A DNA stretch of 64,000 nt from Labrenzia sp. CE80. GTDB taxonomy: Bacteria; Pseudomonadota; Alphaproteobacteria; Rhizobiales; Stappiaceae. Below the pieces are notes generated by a model. It worked only from the letters and a program-made list of their open reading frames with translations. It did no database searches and had not been told where the DNA came from. Of the stretch, positions 53,504 through 62,097 are shown piece after piece (position 1 is the first letter of the stretch; each line of letters begins with the position of its first letter). Position numbers and translations under genes: made by a program. The stretch spans positions 558,001-622,000 of the forward strand of contig NZ_WAJT01000002.1 of NCBI RefSeq assembly GCF_009650605.1, in the 5' to 3' direction.

Positions 53504-54376
53504 ATGGGTTTTCTTGAGCTTATCAATTTCTACGTCATTCCCGGCGTTGTCCTTGGGTCGATCTACGCGCTGGGCGCCGTCGGCATCACGCTCGTCTTTG
53601 CCATCTTGCGATACGCCCATCTCGCCCACGGGGATCTGGCCACGCTGGGCGCATTTCTGGCGCTGGCGGTCGTTACCGCGCTTGGCCTGCCGCCTTTGGT
53701 AGCGCTGCCGGTCGCGATGATCGGCACAGCCGCTGTAGCGGTTGGCATCGACAAGGCGTTCTACGAGCACCTGCGTGAACGGCCGAAAATTGTCACAGTG
53801 ATGGCCTCGCTGGGCATTGCACTGATGGTTCGGTCCGTGGTCCAGGTTGTCTGGGGCGTGGACAGCGAAAGCTATGTCCGTGGGATTGTCCGGCCTGAGA
53901 ACTATTTCGGCCTCAGGATCAAGGACCGCGAGATCTACACGGTCATCTTCATGATCGGCCTCGTGGGCGTGCTGCAGCTCTTCCTGGCGAAGTCCAAGTG
54001 GGGCAAGGCCATGCGGGCCATGTCGGACAACCCGAACTTGGCGCTTCTGTCGGGGATCGACAACAAGAAGGTGGTCATGCTCACCTGGATCATCGCGGGC
54101 GGTCTTTGTGCTGCAGCCGGCGTGTTCCTGGGGATCAACACCGAGCTCAAGTCCATGATGGGGTGGCACATGCTGCTGCCGATGTTTGCCGCGGCGATCC
54201 TTGGCGGGGTCGGCCGTGTTGAAGGCGCCGTGCTCGGTGGCCTGATCGTGGGCATTGCAGAGGAGCTATCGGTTCTGGTTCTGCCAAGCGAGTACAAAGC
54301 GGCCATGGCCTTCGTCATCTTGCTGTTCATGCTGCTCGTGCGCCCGACAGGGCTGCTGCGCGGCAAAGTGCTCTAA
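53504..54376 (+). CDS. ABC transporter permease, LivH family
   Basis: 290 residues from ATG 53504 (AGGA six bases upstream); the frame extends far into the LivF-type gene but that part is not membrane-like. About eight hydrophobic segments; family motifs GSIYALGAVGITLVFAILR, AHGDLATLGAFLAL, GKAMRAMSDNPNLALLSGID, and GGVGRVEGAVLGGLIVGIAE. It forms half of the channel. Confidence 0.94.
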   Translation: MGFLELINFYVIPGVVLGSIYALGAVGITLVFAILRYAHLAHGDLATLGAFLALAVVTALGLPPLVALPVAMIGTAAVAVGIDKAFYEHLRERPKIVTVMASLGIALMVRSVVQVVWGVDSESYVRGIVRPENYFGLRIKDREIYTVIFMIGLVGVLQLFLAKSKWGKAMRAMSDNPNLALLSGIDNKKVVMLTWIIAGGLCAAAGVFLGINTELKSMMGWHMLLPMFAAAILGGVGRVEGAVLGGLIVGIAEELSVLVLPSEYKAAMAFVILLFMLLVRPTGLLRGKVL

Positions 54377-54391
54377 GGGGAGGGGAGAGAC

Positions 54392-55351
54392 ATGGAACTC
54401 ATCGGTCTTGCCAATTACGCCCTCTTCATGGGCATCTTTATCGGCATCTACGCGCTGCTCGCTCTCGGGCTTAACATCCAGTGGGGTTTTGCTGGACTCT
54501 TCAATGCGGGCATTGCAGGCTTCTTTGCCGTCGGCGCCTACACTTCTGCGATCCTGACGAGTCCTGCGGCTAATGGCCGGCTGGGCGGTTTTGAACTGCC
54601 GTTCTTTGTTGGCTGGTTCGGCGCGATGGTGGCAGCAGCTCTGATCGCCTGGCCGATCGGGAAGATCTGCCTGCGCTTCCGTTCCGACTATCTGGCCATC
54701 GCGACCATTGGTGTTGCAGAGATCATCCGTCTGGTCATCAAGTCGGAAGAGGTTTTGACCAACGGCGCGCGCGGGATCACGAACATACCGCGGCCATTTG
54801 GTGACTTGCTCTATGTACAATCCCAGCTGGCCTACCTGGCCATTGTCGCAGCGGTTCTGGTCGTGGCCTACCTTATGGTTCAGCGCCAGTTCAACGCGCC
54901 ATGGGGCCGTATGATGCGTGCCATTCGCGACAATGAACTCGCGGCTCGTGCCATGGGCAAAAACGTTGAGTACCGCCGGCTCGAGGCATTCATCTTCGGT
55001 GCGGCACTCATGGGACTTGGCGGCGCATTGTTCGCCCACTTCAATCGTTCAATCACACCAGAGGCCATTGATCCCATGGTAGCGACCTTCCTCGTCTGGA
55101 TCATGCTGATCCTTGGCGGATCGGGAAATAATAAGGGCGCGATCCTCGGAGCTGCGGTGGTCTGGATCATTTGGTCGGTTTCAGAGATTGCAACCGATCA
55201 GCTTCCGCACGAATATGCGGTCAAGGCGAAGTACATCCGTCTGTTCCTGATTGGCCTGATGCTGCAGCTGGTTCTGCGGTTTCGCCCGGAGGGAATTTTG
55301 CCAGAGCCGCTGCGCGGCGACACGCGAGCGGATGACAGCGCCGTCAAATAA
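54392..55351 (+). CDS. ABC transporter permease, LivM family
   Basis: 319 residues, about nine hydrophobic segments. LivM motifs: ALLALGLNIQWGFAGLFNAG, FRSDYLAIATIGVAEIIRL, RDNELAARAMGKNVEYRRL and GSGNNKGAILGAAVVW. AGGGGAGGGGA precedes the ATG. Second half of the channel, 15 bases after the LivH-type gene. Confidence 0.94.
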   Translation: MELIGLANYALFMGIFIGIYALLALGLNIQWGFAGLFNAGIAGFFAVGAYTSAILTSPAANGRLGGFELPFFVGWFGAMVAAALIAWPIGKICLRFRSDYLAIATIGVAEIIRLVIKSEEVLTNGARGITNIPRPFGDLLYVQSQLAYLAIVAAVLVVAYLMVQRQFNAPWGRMMRAIRDNELAARAMGKNVEYRRLEAFIFGAALMGLGGALFAHFNRSITPEAIDPMVATFLVWIMLILGGSGNNKGAILGAAVVWIIWSVSEIATDQLPHEYAVKAKYIRLFLIGLMLQLVLRFRPEGILPEPLRGDTRADDSAVK

Positions 55352-55360
55352 TAGGAATTG

Positions 55361-55376
55361 CCAGGCAAATGCCTGG
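55361..55376 (+). other. Short hairpin in front of the binding-protein gene
   Basis: CCAGGC-AAAT-GCCTGG, extendable by one A-T pair on the inside, between the LivM-type gene and the binding-protein ribosome site (GGAGG, 55384-55388). There is no T-run. It probably protects the 5' end of the binding-protein mRNA after processing. Confidence 0.4.
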
Positions 55377-55398
55377 TCCTACGTGGAGGTAAGTACCA

Positions 55399-56601
55399 AT
55401 GAAGTCGAAGTTCATCGCAATCGCAGGCGGTCTTCTGGCCGCGACAGCCCTGGCTGGCGCTCCTGCCAAGGCAGACGTCAAGATTGGCCTGATCGGTGGC
55501 GTTTCCGGCCCGATCGCGGCAATGGCACCGTCCATGATCTCAGCGGCTCAGCTTGCTTTCCAGCAGGTCAATGAGCAGGGCGGCATTCTTGACGGAGAGA
55601 AGCTTGTTGGCGTGGTTGGCGACAGTGCCTGTAACCCACAGGGCGGCACGGATGCGGCAACCAAGGCGGTCAACATTGAAGGCGTCTCCGCAATCGTCGG
55701 TCCGCATTGCTCCGGCGCTGTTCTGGCTGCCGCCGGATCGGTCACGATCCCGGCCGGTATCACTGTGGTGACCCCTTCGGGCACATCCCCGGAAATTACT
55801 GGCCTTGACGACAAGGATACGGTCTTCCGCACCGTGCCGTCCGATGACTATCAGGGGCGCGCGCTTGCCCGTACGTTGAAGGAGAAGGGCTACGACAAGG
55901 TTGCCGTTGCTTACATCAACAATGATTACGGCACCGGTCTGGCAAATGCCTTCAAAGCCGAGTTTGAAGCTCAGAGCGGTGAAATCGCAGGCTTTGCGGC
56001 TCATGAAGACGGCAAGGCCTCCTATCGCTCCAATCTGGCAGAACTGGCTTCCGGCGGTGCTGACACGCTGGTCATCTTCGACTACGGCGATGGTACGGGC
56101 CTTACCATTTTGCGTCAGGCGCTTGAGAATGGCTTCTTCGAAAAGTTCGTTGGCGGCGACGGCATGAAGTCCGACGCTCCGATCAATGAACTGGGCGCAG
56201 AAAACCTGGCTGCCTTCGTCGCTTCGTCCCCGGTCGGTGAAAAGTCAGATTCTCTGGACGTCTTCAACGAGGCGTACAAGGCGGCTGGCGGCGATCCGGA
56301 TGCGATCTTTGTAACGACATCCTACGACGCTGCCTTCATGCTGGCTCTCGCCGTGGAAAAAGCTGGTGGCGACAAGGCGGGCGTTTCCGCGGCATTGCGT
56401 GAGATTTCCAACGGTGAAGGTGAGACGATTCTGCCGGGCGAGTGGGAAAAGGCCAAGAAGCTGATCGCTGTAGGGACTGCCATCGACTACAAGGGCGCTG
56501 CAGGCGATCATAACTTTGATGCGGCCGGAGATGTTCCCGGCACTTATGCCCTGTTCGAAGTTGGCGCAGACGGCTTCGAAGTCATGGTTGAAATGAAGTA
56601 A
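55399..56601 (+). CDS. ABC transporter substrate-binding protein, LivJ/LivK-like
   Basis: 400 residues. Signal peptide about 1-23 (KFIAIAGGLLAATALAGAPA). Peripla_BP_6 motifs: KIGLIGGVSGPIAAMAPSMI, GVVGDSACNPQGGTDAATKA, VSAIVGPHCSGAVLAA, VAVAYINNDYGTGLANAF. The ligand-binding region cannot be assigned by eye. The operon follows kynU-kynB on the same strand, so tryptophan, kynurenine or a related aromatic amino acid is a reasonable guess. Confidence 0.94.
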   Translation: MKSKFIAIAGGLLAATALAGAPAKADVKIGLIGGVSGPIAAMAPSMISAAQLAFQQVNEQGGILDGEKLVGVVGDSACNPQGGTDAATKAVNIEGVSAIVGPHCSGAVLAAAGSVTIPAGITVVTPSGTSPEITGLDDKDTVFRTVPSDDYQGRALARTLKEKGYDKVAVAYINNDYGTGLANAFKAEFEAQSGEIAGFAAHEDGKASYRSNLAELASGGADTLVIFDYGDGTGLTILRQALENGFFEKFVGGDGMKSDAPINELGAENLAAFVASSPVGEKSDSLDVFNEAYKAAGGDPDAIFVTTSYDAAFMLALAVEKAGGDKAGVSAALREISNGEGETILPGEWEKAKKLIAVGTAIDYKGAAGDHNFDAAGDVPGTYALFEVGADGFEVMVEMK

Positions 56602-56632
56602 TCTGCCCTTTCGGCATTTGCGAAACATGCGG

Positions 56633-56660
56633 CGGCGGTCCTGAAAGGGGCCGCCGTTTT
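56633..56660 (+). terminator. Intrinsic terminator of the Liv-type operon
   Basis: A 9-bp stem (CGGCGGTCC / GGGCCGCCG with one T-G pair) with a 6-base loop, followed by TTTT, 32 bases after the stop of the binding-protein gene. Confidence 0.8.
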
Positions 56661-56705
56661 GCATTCAGAGCACTTTGTGAACCGTCAGCCGGTGCCGACC
56701 TCCGC

Positions 56706-56822
56706 CTAAAAAGCAAAGGCGTAGCCACTGGCAAGGCTGAGGGCCAAGGCAACGGCCAGACCGGGAATGTGCCGGACTGCGATGAGCATTCGAGAGTGAA
56801 GACGGATCGGGAGATATCTCAT
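56706..56822 (-). CDS. Candidate 38-residue membrane peptide downstream of hemP
   Basis: ATG at 56822 with GAGGG eight bases upstream, beginning 16 bases after the hemP stop on the same strand. The predicted peptide starts MRYLPIRLHSRMLIAVRH and continues with a hydrophobic stretch GLAVALALSLASGYAFAF up to a TAG stop. The positive N-terminus followed by one hydrophobic helix fits a small inner-membrane or signal-anchored peptide. No family recognised. Real coding is suggested by the ribosome site and position, not proven. Confidence 0.45.
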   Translation of the reverse strand: MRYLPIRLHSRMLIAVRHIPGLAVALALSLASGYAFAF

Positions 56823-56838
56823 GGCGCGCGCCCTCAGG

Positions 56839-57039
56839 TCACTTGGTCAGAATGAGCTTGCCAAGTTTGGTGATGGTCAGCCTGTAGGTCTCCGAGTTGT
56901 GCTGGATTTTCAGCTCACGGGCGCCTTTGAACAGGGTCTTTGTGTCGAGTTGCTGCTCCCGGCGTTCTCCGGACGGGGAGGGAGCCTTCTGCGGAGCTGC
57001 GATGGTGAGCTTGTCGCGGCGGATCTTCGAAGTGTGCAT
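56839..57039 (-). CDS. hemP: Hemin uptake protein HemP
   Basis: 66 residues. The C-terminal half is the HemP domain: LFKGARELKIQHNSETYRLT followed by ITKLGKLILTK, ending in the family's GKLILTK. The first 30 residues are an unstructured, charged leader. HemP proteins are linked to heme uptake and act as small regulators or accessory factors in alphaproteobacteria. Two TGA-N9-TCA boxes lie 44-84 bases upstream, so iron control by RirA, encoded 0.4 kb away, is expected. Confidence 0.92.
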   Translation of the reverse strand: MHTSKIRRDKLTIAAPQKAPSPSGERREQQLDTKTLFKGARELKIQHNSETYRLTITKLGKLILTK

Positions 57040-57082
57040 TGATACGGCCCGTAATTACAGTAGTTTAGAGGCATTATAAACT

Positions 57083-57097
57083 TGAGTGATTGGCTCA
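57083..57097. promoter_or_regulatory. Iron-Rhodo-box 1 (RirA operator)
   Basis: TGA-GTGATTGGC-TCA, embedded in the inverted repeat CTTGAG-N7-CTCAAG. It fits the TGA-N9-TCA consensus bound by RirA in Rhizobiales. It lies 44 bases upstream of the hemP start. Confidence 0.8.
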
Positions 57098-57108
57098 AGA
57101 AAATTACT

Positions 57109-57123
57109 TGACACAAATACTCA
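57109..57123. promoter_or_regulatory. Iron-Rhodo-box 2 (RirA operator)
   Basis: TGA-CACAAATAC-TCA, within CTTGAC-N7-CTCAAG. It is spaced 26 bases centre to centre from box 1, on the same promoter of hemP. Confidence 0.8.
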
Positions 57124-57331
57124 AGTTTAAGTATCAAGGCAATGCCTGATCTGCAGCGGTTCGGAAATCGCGTCCTCTGAATCTCTGCGTTGGGTAGCTG
57201 AAGAGCTAGAATGTCCGGCAAGCCAACCGCCCTCTCCTCTCCCTCAGCGGTGAGCCAGCCAGATATTCCTCTCTTCGCGCATCGATGGAGGTCGATGCAC
57301 AAGCCGCAGGGGCATCCCTCGCGCAAGAAAC
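57124..57331. other. Gene-free stretch between hemP promoter and rirA terminator
   Basis: About 200 bases; together with the promoter boxes and terminator, the gap between hemP and rirA is 416 bases. I see no gene, tRNA-like cloverleaf or repeat in this part. Confidence 0.45.
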
Positions 57332-57362
57332 AAAAAACCCGCCAGAATGGCGGGTTTTTTTT
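57332..57362. terminator. Intrinsic terminator after rirA
   Basis: A 12-bp stem (AAAAAACCCGCC / GGCGGGTTTTTT) with the 5-base loop AGAAT and eight T in a row on the plus strand, six T on the minus strand. It lies about 94 bases after the rirA stop in its direction of transcription and can also stop plus-strand transcription. Confidence 0.8.
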
Positions 57363-57455
57363 ATGCGCTAAGTCTATTTGATCTTGTTCATCGGGCGGGG
57401 CTGAGGCGCCTGACAGGCCTCAGCAGGTTTGATATGCCGAACAAGCCCGCAATGA

Positions 57456-57920
57456 TCAGCTTGCGGCAGCGACTTTCTGATCAACTTCGTCGATTTTGAG
57501 CAGATTTCTCAGGCTCGGACGGTCTTCCGAAAGGTCGGCAATTGTTTTTGTGTCCAGCACATCCATGAAGGCTTCCAGAGCTTCGTGAAGAATGCCGTTG
57601 AAACCGCAGGACGTAATTAACGGGCAGTCCTTGCGGCCTGAGTCGAAGCATTCAGCCAGGAGAAAGCTCTCCTCCGCGGCGCGAACGACTTCGCCGACCG
57701 TCATGGTCTCGGGCTCACGGGCCAGCATCACGCCACCATTGCGTCCACGGATGGTGCGGATCAGATTGGCGTCGACGAGGACCTTCATGATCTTGAACAG
57801 ATGAGTTTCGGACATGTCAAAGCTGGCTGCAATTTCGGCAACCTTGCTCGGACGCTCTGGGTTCGCTGCACAGTACATCAATGCACGAACCGCATAATTG
57901 GTTTGTTGTGTCAGGCGCAT
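57456..57920 (-). CDS. rirA: Rrf2-family iron regulator RirA
   Basis: 154 residues from ATG 57920; the family N-terminus MRLTQQTNYAVRALMYCAAN starts there, and twelve extra upstream residues are unlikely. Winged helix (VAEIAASFDMSETHLFKIMK; IRTIRGRNGGVML) and the three cluster Cys in LLAECFDSGRKDCPLITSCG, ligands for a [4Fe-4S] cluster. RirA represses iron-uptake genes under iron-rich conditions. The hemP boxes nearby are probable targets. Own autoregulation is not evident: no clear box in front of it. Confidence 0.94.
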   Translation of the reverse strand: MRLTQQTNYAVRALMYCAANPERPSKVAEIAASFDMSETHLFKIMKVLVDANLIRTIRGRNGGVMLAREPETMTVGEVVRAAEESFLLAECFDSGRKDCPLITSCGFNGILHEALEAFMDVLDTKTIADLSEDRPSLRNLLKIDEVDQKVAAAS

Positions 57921-58033
57921 GTTTATAGATATGAGGTCTAAGGTATAGGCCGTCAACGATAATAATTGAGTTTTTGTGTCGGGATTTCCGAAAGAAGCTT
58001 ATGATTTCGGTATGTTGCAGCGCAAACATACCG

Positions 58034-59644
58034 CTAAGGCATCCCCTTGTATGTGAAAAAGTCAAAGTCGGCTGGATAGCCTATGCCCGAGCCGTCCATG
58101 GCCTGCATGCCGACAAATGCACCGGTAAAGTTGCCGTGTTCACCCCTGCCGGCCTCATCCGACAAAAGGCTGGCATCGAAAATCGGACCGATTCGGCGCC
58201 AGTCTGCTCCACCTTCCGTATAGAAAAACCGCAAGGCGAGGTTCTTTACCTCGATCTTCATGCCGACGGCACCGTCCGTTTCGAGCGGCACGGGCGCGTC
58301 CAGGGGGAATGACAGATTGCCGGAAGGATAGTCGCCCGCGCAGGCCATGATTGTCAGGCTGCGTCCGAGCGTCTCGTCCTGGCAGATGGCCAGTTGAAAG
58401 AACTGGTAGCGTCCATAGTAGGCGATCAGTCCCGCGGTCTGTTGTGAGGTCTTCGGCTGAAAGTCGACCGAAGTTTCGACGACATAGTTGAAGTTCGTCT
58501 GCCGCCTTGCCACCAGCGCCTGCTCGAAGTAGCTGCCGATGGATTCACGCCCGAACAGGCGCAGATGACCGGGCCGTTCGCTTAGGGAAAACAGGCGCTC
58601 GGGCAGTGGCGAACGGAGCCATTGGAACGCAATCGGCAGATCCTGCGCATCGAAGTCGTGCCGGTCGGGCTCTGGTTCGAACGGATGGGCGGGCAGGTTG
58701 GGCGCAGTTACCGTCTCCTGAGGCAGAAACGGCTCGCCCGCCAGCCGCAGCCAGCCGTCCTCGCCCCATTCACATTTCTGGATCGACGTCTCCCGTCCCA
58801 TCGGGCAGCGACTGAGACCTAGCACCGGCCGGCCCATCAGGTGAACCAGGTAGGTTTCTCTATCTTGTGTCTCGACGAAATCGCCATGGCCTGCGCGCTG
58901 GAGCGGAGCGTCGGGAAAGGTCAGGGAAGAGACAACATGCTTGTCCGGATGGACCTCATAGGGCCCGGTGAGCCGCTTCGAGCGGGCTAGCGTGACAGCA
59001 TGTCGGTAGCCGGTGCCACCTTCCGCTGTCAGCAGATAGTACCAGCCGTCCCGCTTGTAGAGATGTGGCCCCTCAACCAGCCCCCGGTCCGTACCCTTGA
59101 AGATGTTCTTGATCGGACCGACCAGCTTGCCGGCCTTTGGGTCGAATTCCTGCAAAAGGATCCCGGCAAAGGGCGTCGGGTCCTCGCGGTGATCCCAGAT
59201 CATGTTGACGAACCACTTGCGGCCATCGTCGTCATGAAAGAGCGAGGGGTCGAAGCCGGAAGAGTTCGCATAGACCGGATCCGACCATGGTCCCGTAATG
59301 TCAGGCGCGGTGACGATGTAATTGTGGGCGTCCTTGAAGTTGCCCTCGTTGCGCTTCACGTCCGTGTAAACAAGCCAGAACTGTCCATCCGCGTGGGTCA
59401 GGCAGGGCGCCCAGATCCCGCAACTGTCCGGATTGCCGCGCATGTCCAGCTGGCTTTCGCGGGACAATGGCCGGGTCACGAGCTGCCAGTGCTGCAGATC
59501 CCGCGAATGGTGGATCTGGACGCCAGGAAACCACTCGAAGGTCGAGGTCGCGATATAGTAGTCATCGCCGACGCGGCAGATCGACGGGTCCGGATTGAAC
59601 CCGGGCAGGATCGGGTTCTGAATTGTCTGAGGTGCGTTACTCAT
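58034..59644 (-). CDS. Glycoside hydrolase family 43 (beta-xylosidase/arabinofuranosidase)
   Basis: 536 residues from ATG 59644 (GGAGGA seven bases upstream). Five-bladed propeller catalytic domain about 1-315: catalytic base Asp in GFNPDPSICRVGDDYYI, transition-state Asp in SSGFDPSLFHDDDG, acid Glu in GLVEGPHLYKRDGWYYL. C-terminal beta-sandwich (GH43_C2-like) about 325-536. No signal peptide, so it works in the cytosol on imported xylo- or arabino-oligosaccharides. Only a LacI regulator accompanies it; no transporter is beside it. Confidence 0.94.
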   Translation of the reverse strand: MSNAPQTIQNPILPGFNPDPSICRVGDDYYIATSTFEWFPGVQIHHSRDLQHWQLVTRPLSRESQLDMRGNPDSCGIWAPCLTHADGQFWLVYTDVKRNEGNFKDAHNYIVTAPDITGPWSDPVYANSSGFDPSLFHDDDGRKWFVNMIWDHREDPTPFAGILLQEFDPKAGKLVGPIKNIFKGTDRGLVEGPHLYKRDGWYYLLTAEGGTGYRHAVTLARSKRLTGPYEVHPDKHVVSSLTFPDAPLQRAGHGDFVETQDRETYLVHLMGRPVLGLSRCPMGRETSIQKCEWGEDGWLRLAGEPFLPQETVTAPNLPAHPFEPEPDRHDFDAQDLPIAFQWLRSPLPERLFSLSERPGHLRLFGRESIGSYFEQALVARRQTNFNYVVETSVDFQPKTSQQTAGLIAYYGRYQFFQLAICQDETLGRSLTIMACAGDYPSGNLSFPLDAPVPLETDGAVGMKIEVKNLALRFFYTEGGADWRRIGPIFDASLLSDEAGRGEHGNFTGAFVGMQAMDGSGIGYPADFDFFTYKGMP

Positions 59645-59729
59645 TTCTGGTTTCCTCCCGGCGCGAGTGGGCCCTCCCAAGCCGTATACCCCTCGTCATC
59701 ATGCATCTTGTGGATGTGTTGATGGAAAC

Positions 59730-60767
59730 CTAGGCCAAATCCGGCAGGTTGTCTTTCAGGAAAACATCGATGCCGATGCGCTCTTGGCCTTCGACAATCG
59801 GCGCACCGTCGCACAGCGCCTTGAGCACTCGAATGGCACTGCGTATTTCGTGGCCGGGGTCCTGGGCGATCAGCGCATCCATGGTGCCCGAGATCAGGGC
59901 CTCGCGGGTGTAGGGTGTCAGTTCATGGCCGATGAAGGTTAGCAGCGACCCATGGCCGTCCTTTTCCAGCGCCGCGATCACACCTCGGTTGCCGGCACCA
60001 ATGTTGTAGAGCGCCGAAAGGTCGGTGTGTTCTGACAGCAGCTTTGCAACGATGTCCCTGGTGCGGGTGTTGTCGTCGCGCCCTTCGCGTACCTTGAGCG
60101 TTTCAAGATGCGGGAACTCAGCGGACAGAACCTCCTTGAATCCGGCATATCGGTCTGCATGATCGCGCAGCCCTAGGGAGCCGGCAATCAGGCCGATCTT
60201 TGCAGGTTGGCGGGGAAGGAAACGGCCAAGCAGCCGGCCCGCGGCGCGGCCCGCGGCGAGGTTGTCGATGCCGACGAAATGTTGACGGCTGGAGGCCGGA
60301 TGGTCCGAGACCAGTGTCACGACATGGACACCGCGGTCTTGCAGGCGATCGATGGCAGCGCGCACCTCGGGAAAGGACGGTGCCACGACGGCAACGCCGT
60401 CACAGACCGACTTGTCCAGGATCGCCAGCGTTCCCGTCACCCTGTGGCCGTCAAAGGCATCGATGGGTTCGATATGAACGCTGACCCGTTCGCGTTCCAG
60501 TGTTGCTGCATGGGCAACGGCCTCGCGGGTCAGGTCTTCCATGAAGGCATTGGGACCGTTTGGAATGAGGAAGTGCAGACGGTAGTTGCGCTTCTTGGCG
60601 AGATTGGCCGCAAAGACGTCAGGGGTATATTTCAATGTGCGAACCGCGTCCCGAACCTTCTCGATTGTCGCCGCGCGCACGCCGGGCCGGTTGTTCAGAA
60701 CCCTGTCGACCGTCGCCAGGCTGACGCCGGCTTTTTCGGCCACATCGTGAATTGTTACCCGCTGCAT
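59730..60767 (-). CDS. LacI-family transcriptional regulator
   Basis: 345 residues from ATG 60767, which has GGGAG five bases upstream (ATG 60779 lacks one). LacI helix-turn-helix at the very start (VTIHDVAEKAGVSLATVDRV, then LNNRPGVRA), followed by a periplasmic-binding-like effector domain (GVAVVAPSFPEVRAAIDRLQ; FVGIDNLAAGRAAGRLL; DNTRTRDIVAKLLSEHTDLS). It precedes the GH43 gene on the same strand and most likely controls sugar use, including that gene. Confidence 0.93.
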   Translation of the reverse strand: MQRVTIHDVAEKAGVSLATVDRVLNNRPGVRAATIEKVRDAVRTLKYTPDVFAANLAKKRNYRLHFLIPNGPNAFMEDLTREAVAHAATLERERVSVHIEPIDAFDGHRVTGTLAILDKSVCDGVAVVAPSFPEVRAAIDRLQDRGVHVVTLVSDHPASSRQHFVGIDNLAAGRAAGRLLGRFLPRQPAKIGLIAGSLGLRDHADRYAGFKEVLSAEFPHLETLKVREGRDDNTRTRDIVAKLLSEHTDLSALYNIGAGNRGVIAALEKDGHGSLLTFIGHELTPYTREALISGTMDALIAQDPGHEIRSAIRVLKALCDGAPIVEGQERIGIDVFLKDNLPDLA

Positions 60768-60858
60768 GCGTTCTCCCATTTGGGAGCCAGTATAGCGTGG
60801 GATGAGGGGCGTGCATCAAATTATGTTGCAGGGCAGCGAAAGGACGCTATGGGCTTGG

Positions 60859-62037
60859 CTAAACGGCCTGACCGCAAGCATGCCCCGATGACCAGGCCCA
60901 TTGGAAATTGAAGCCACCCAGATGCCCCGTTACGTCGACAACTTCGCCAATGAAATAGAGCCCCGGCACCTTGCTCGCTTCGAAGGTTTTTGAGGACAGT
61001 TCCTTGGTGCTGACGCCGCCGAGTGTGACCTCGGCCGTGCGGTAGCCCTCTGTGCCCACGGGCGTCAACTGCCAGTGGTTGATTGCCTCGCCCGCCCGGC
61101 GAAGGACCTTGTCGGAGAGGTCAGCCAACCGTCCCTTCAATCCAAACTCCTTGGACAATTCATCTGCAAGCCGGTTCGGCAAAAGTTGACCAAGAACGGT
61201 TTTCAGATCCTGCTTGGGGCTCTCCGTACGAGCGGTCCGAAAGGCTTCGAAGGCATCGCGCGTCGGCGACAGATCGACGGTGATCGGCTTGCCCTCTTGC
61301 CAGTAGGACGAGATCTGAAGGATCGAGGGACCAGACAGACCGCGATGGGTGAACAGCAGGCCCTCGCGAAAGGAGGTCTTTCCGAAGGAGACCAGTGCGT
61401 CGACCGAAACCCCGGCAAGCCGTTTGCAAAGATCTTTGTTGGCGTCCGAGAATGTCAGGGGCACGAGCGCTGCGCGGGGCGGAACAATGTCCAGCCCGAA
61501 CTGGCGCGCAACATCATAGCCAAAGCCGCTCGCTCCCATCTTCGGAATCGAAGGGCCGCCGGTGGCAATCACGACGGCCTTGGTACGGAGTTGCTCATGG
61601 TTGGTTTTGACCTGTAACCCGCTATCGGCTTTCTCCAGTGCCGAAACGGATGTTTCCAACTGCAGCTTGCCGCCTGCTTTGGACAATTCATCAAGCAGCA
61701 TGTCGATGATGTTCTGGGCGCTGTCATCGCAGAACAGCTGGCCGAGTGTTTTCTCGTGCCAGGGAATGCGATGGCGGTCCACCATCTGCAGGAAGTCTTG
61801 TTGCGTGTAGCGCTTCAGGGCAGACACGCAAAAGCGAGGGTTCTGCGACAGATAGTTCGCCGGCGTACAATGCAGGTTGGTGAAGTTGCAGCGGCCACCG
61901 CCGGAAATACGGATCTTCTCCGCTGCCTTGCGCGCATGGTCAATCACCAGCACGCGCCGTCCGCGTTTGGCCGCTTCAATGGCGCACATCAAACCGGCGG
62001 CACCGGCACCAACAATCAGAACATCAAGATCACGCAT
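60859..62037 (-). CDS. HI0933-family FAD-dependent oxidoreductase
   Basis: 392 residues. N-terminal FAD motif LIVGAGAAGLMCAIEAAKRG, RRVLVID, then the family's SGGGRCNFTN and C-terminal GEVVDVTGHLGGFNFQWAWS. The HI0933/YhiN type; some members are annotated as aminoacetone oxidase, but the reaction of this one is not known. No context clue: the neighbours are a LacI regulator and betB. Confidence 0.9.
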   Translation of the reverse strand: MRDLDVLIVGAGAAGLMCAIEAAKRGRRVLVIDHARKAAEKIRISGGGRCNFTNLHCTPANYLSQNPRFCVSALKRYTQQDFLQMVDRHRIPWHEKTLGQLFCDDSAQNIIDMLLDELSKAGGKLQLETSVSALEKADSGLQVKTNHEQLRTKAVVIATGGPSIPKMGASGFGYDVARQFGLDIVPPRAALVPLTFSDANKDLCKRLAGVSVDALVSFGKTSFREGLLFTHRGLSGPSILQISSYWQEGKPITVDLSPTRDAFEAFRTARTESPKQDLKTVLGQLLPNRLADELSKEFGLKGRLADLSDKVLRRAGEAINHWQLTPVGTEGYRTAEVTLGGVSTKELSSKTFEASKVPGLYFIGEVVDVTGHLGGFNFQWAWSSGHACGQAV

Positions 62038-62097
62038 GGGCGACGCTTATAAACGACAAGGCCGACCGTGCGAGCTTTTTATAGGACGGGCAGGGGA

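Noticed and set aside
56821..57042. Plus-strand open frame of 73 codons opposite hemP
   Set aside because: The minus-strand frame is a clear HemP, with its promoter boxes on the proper side; the plus frame is its shadow.
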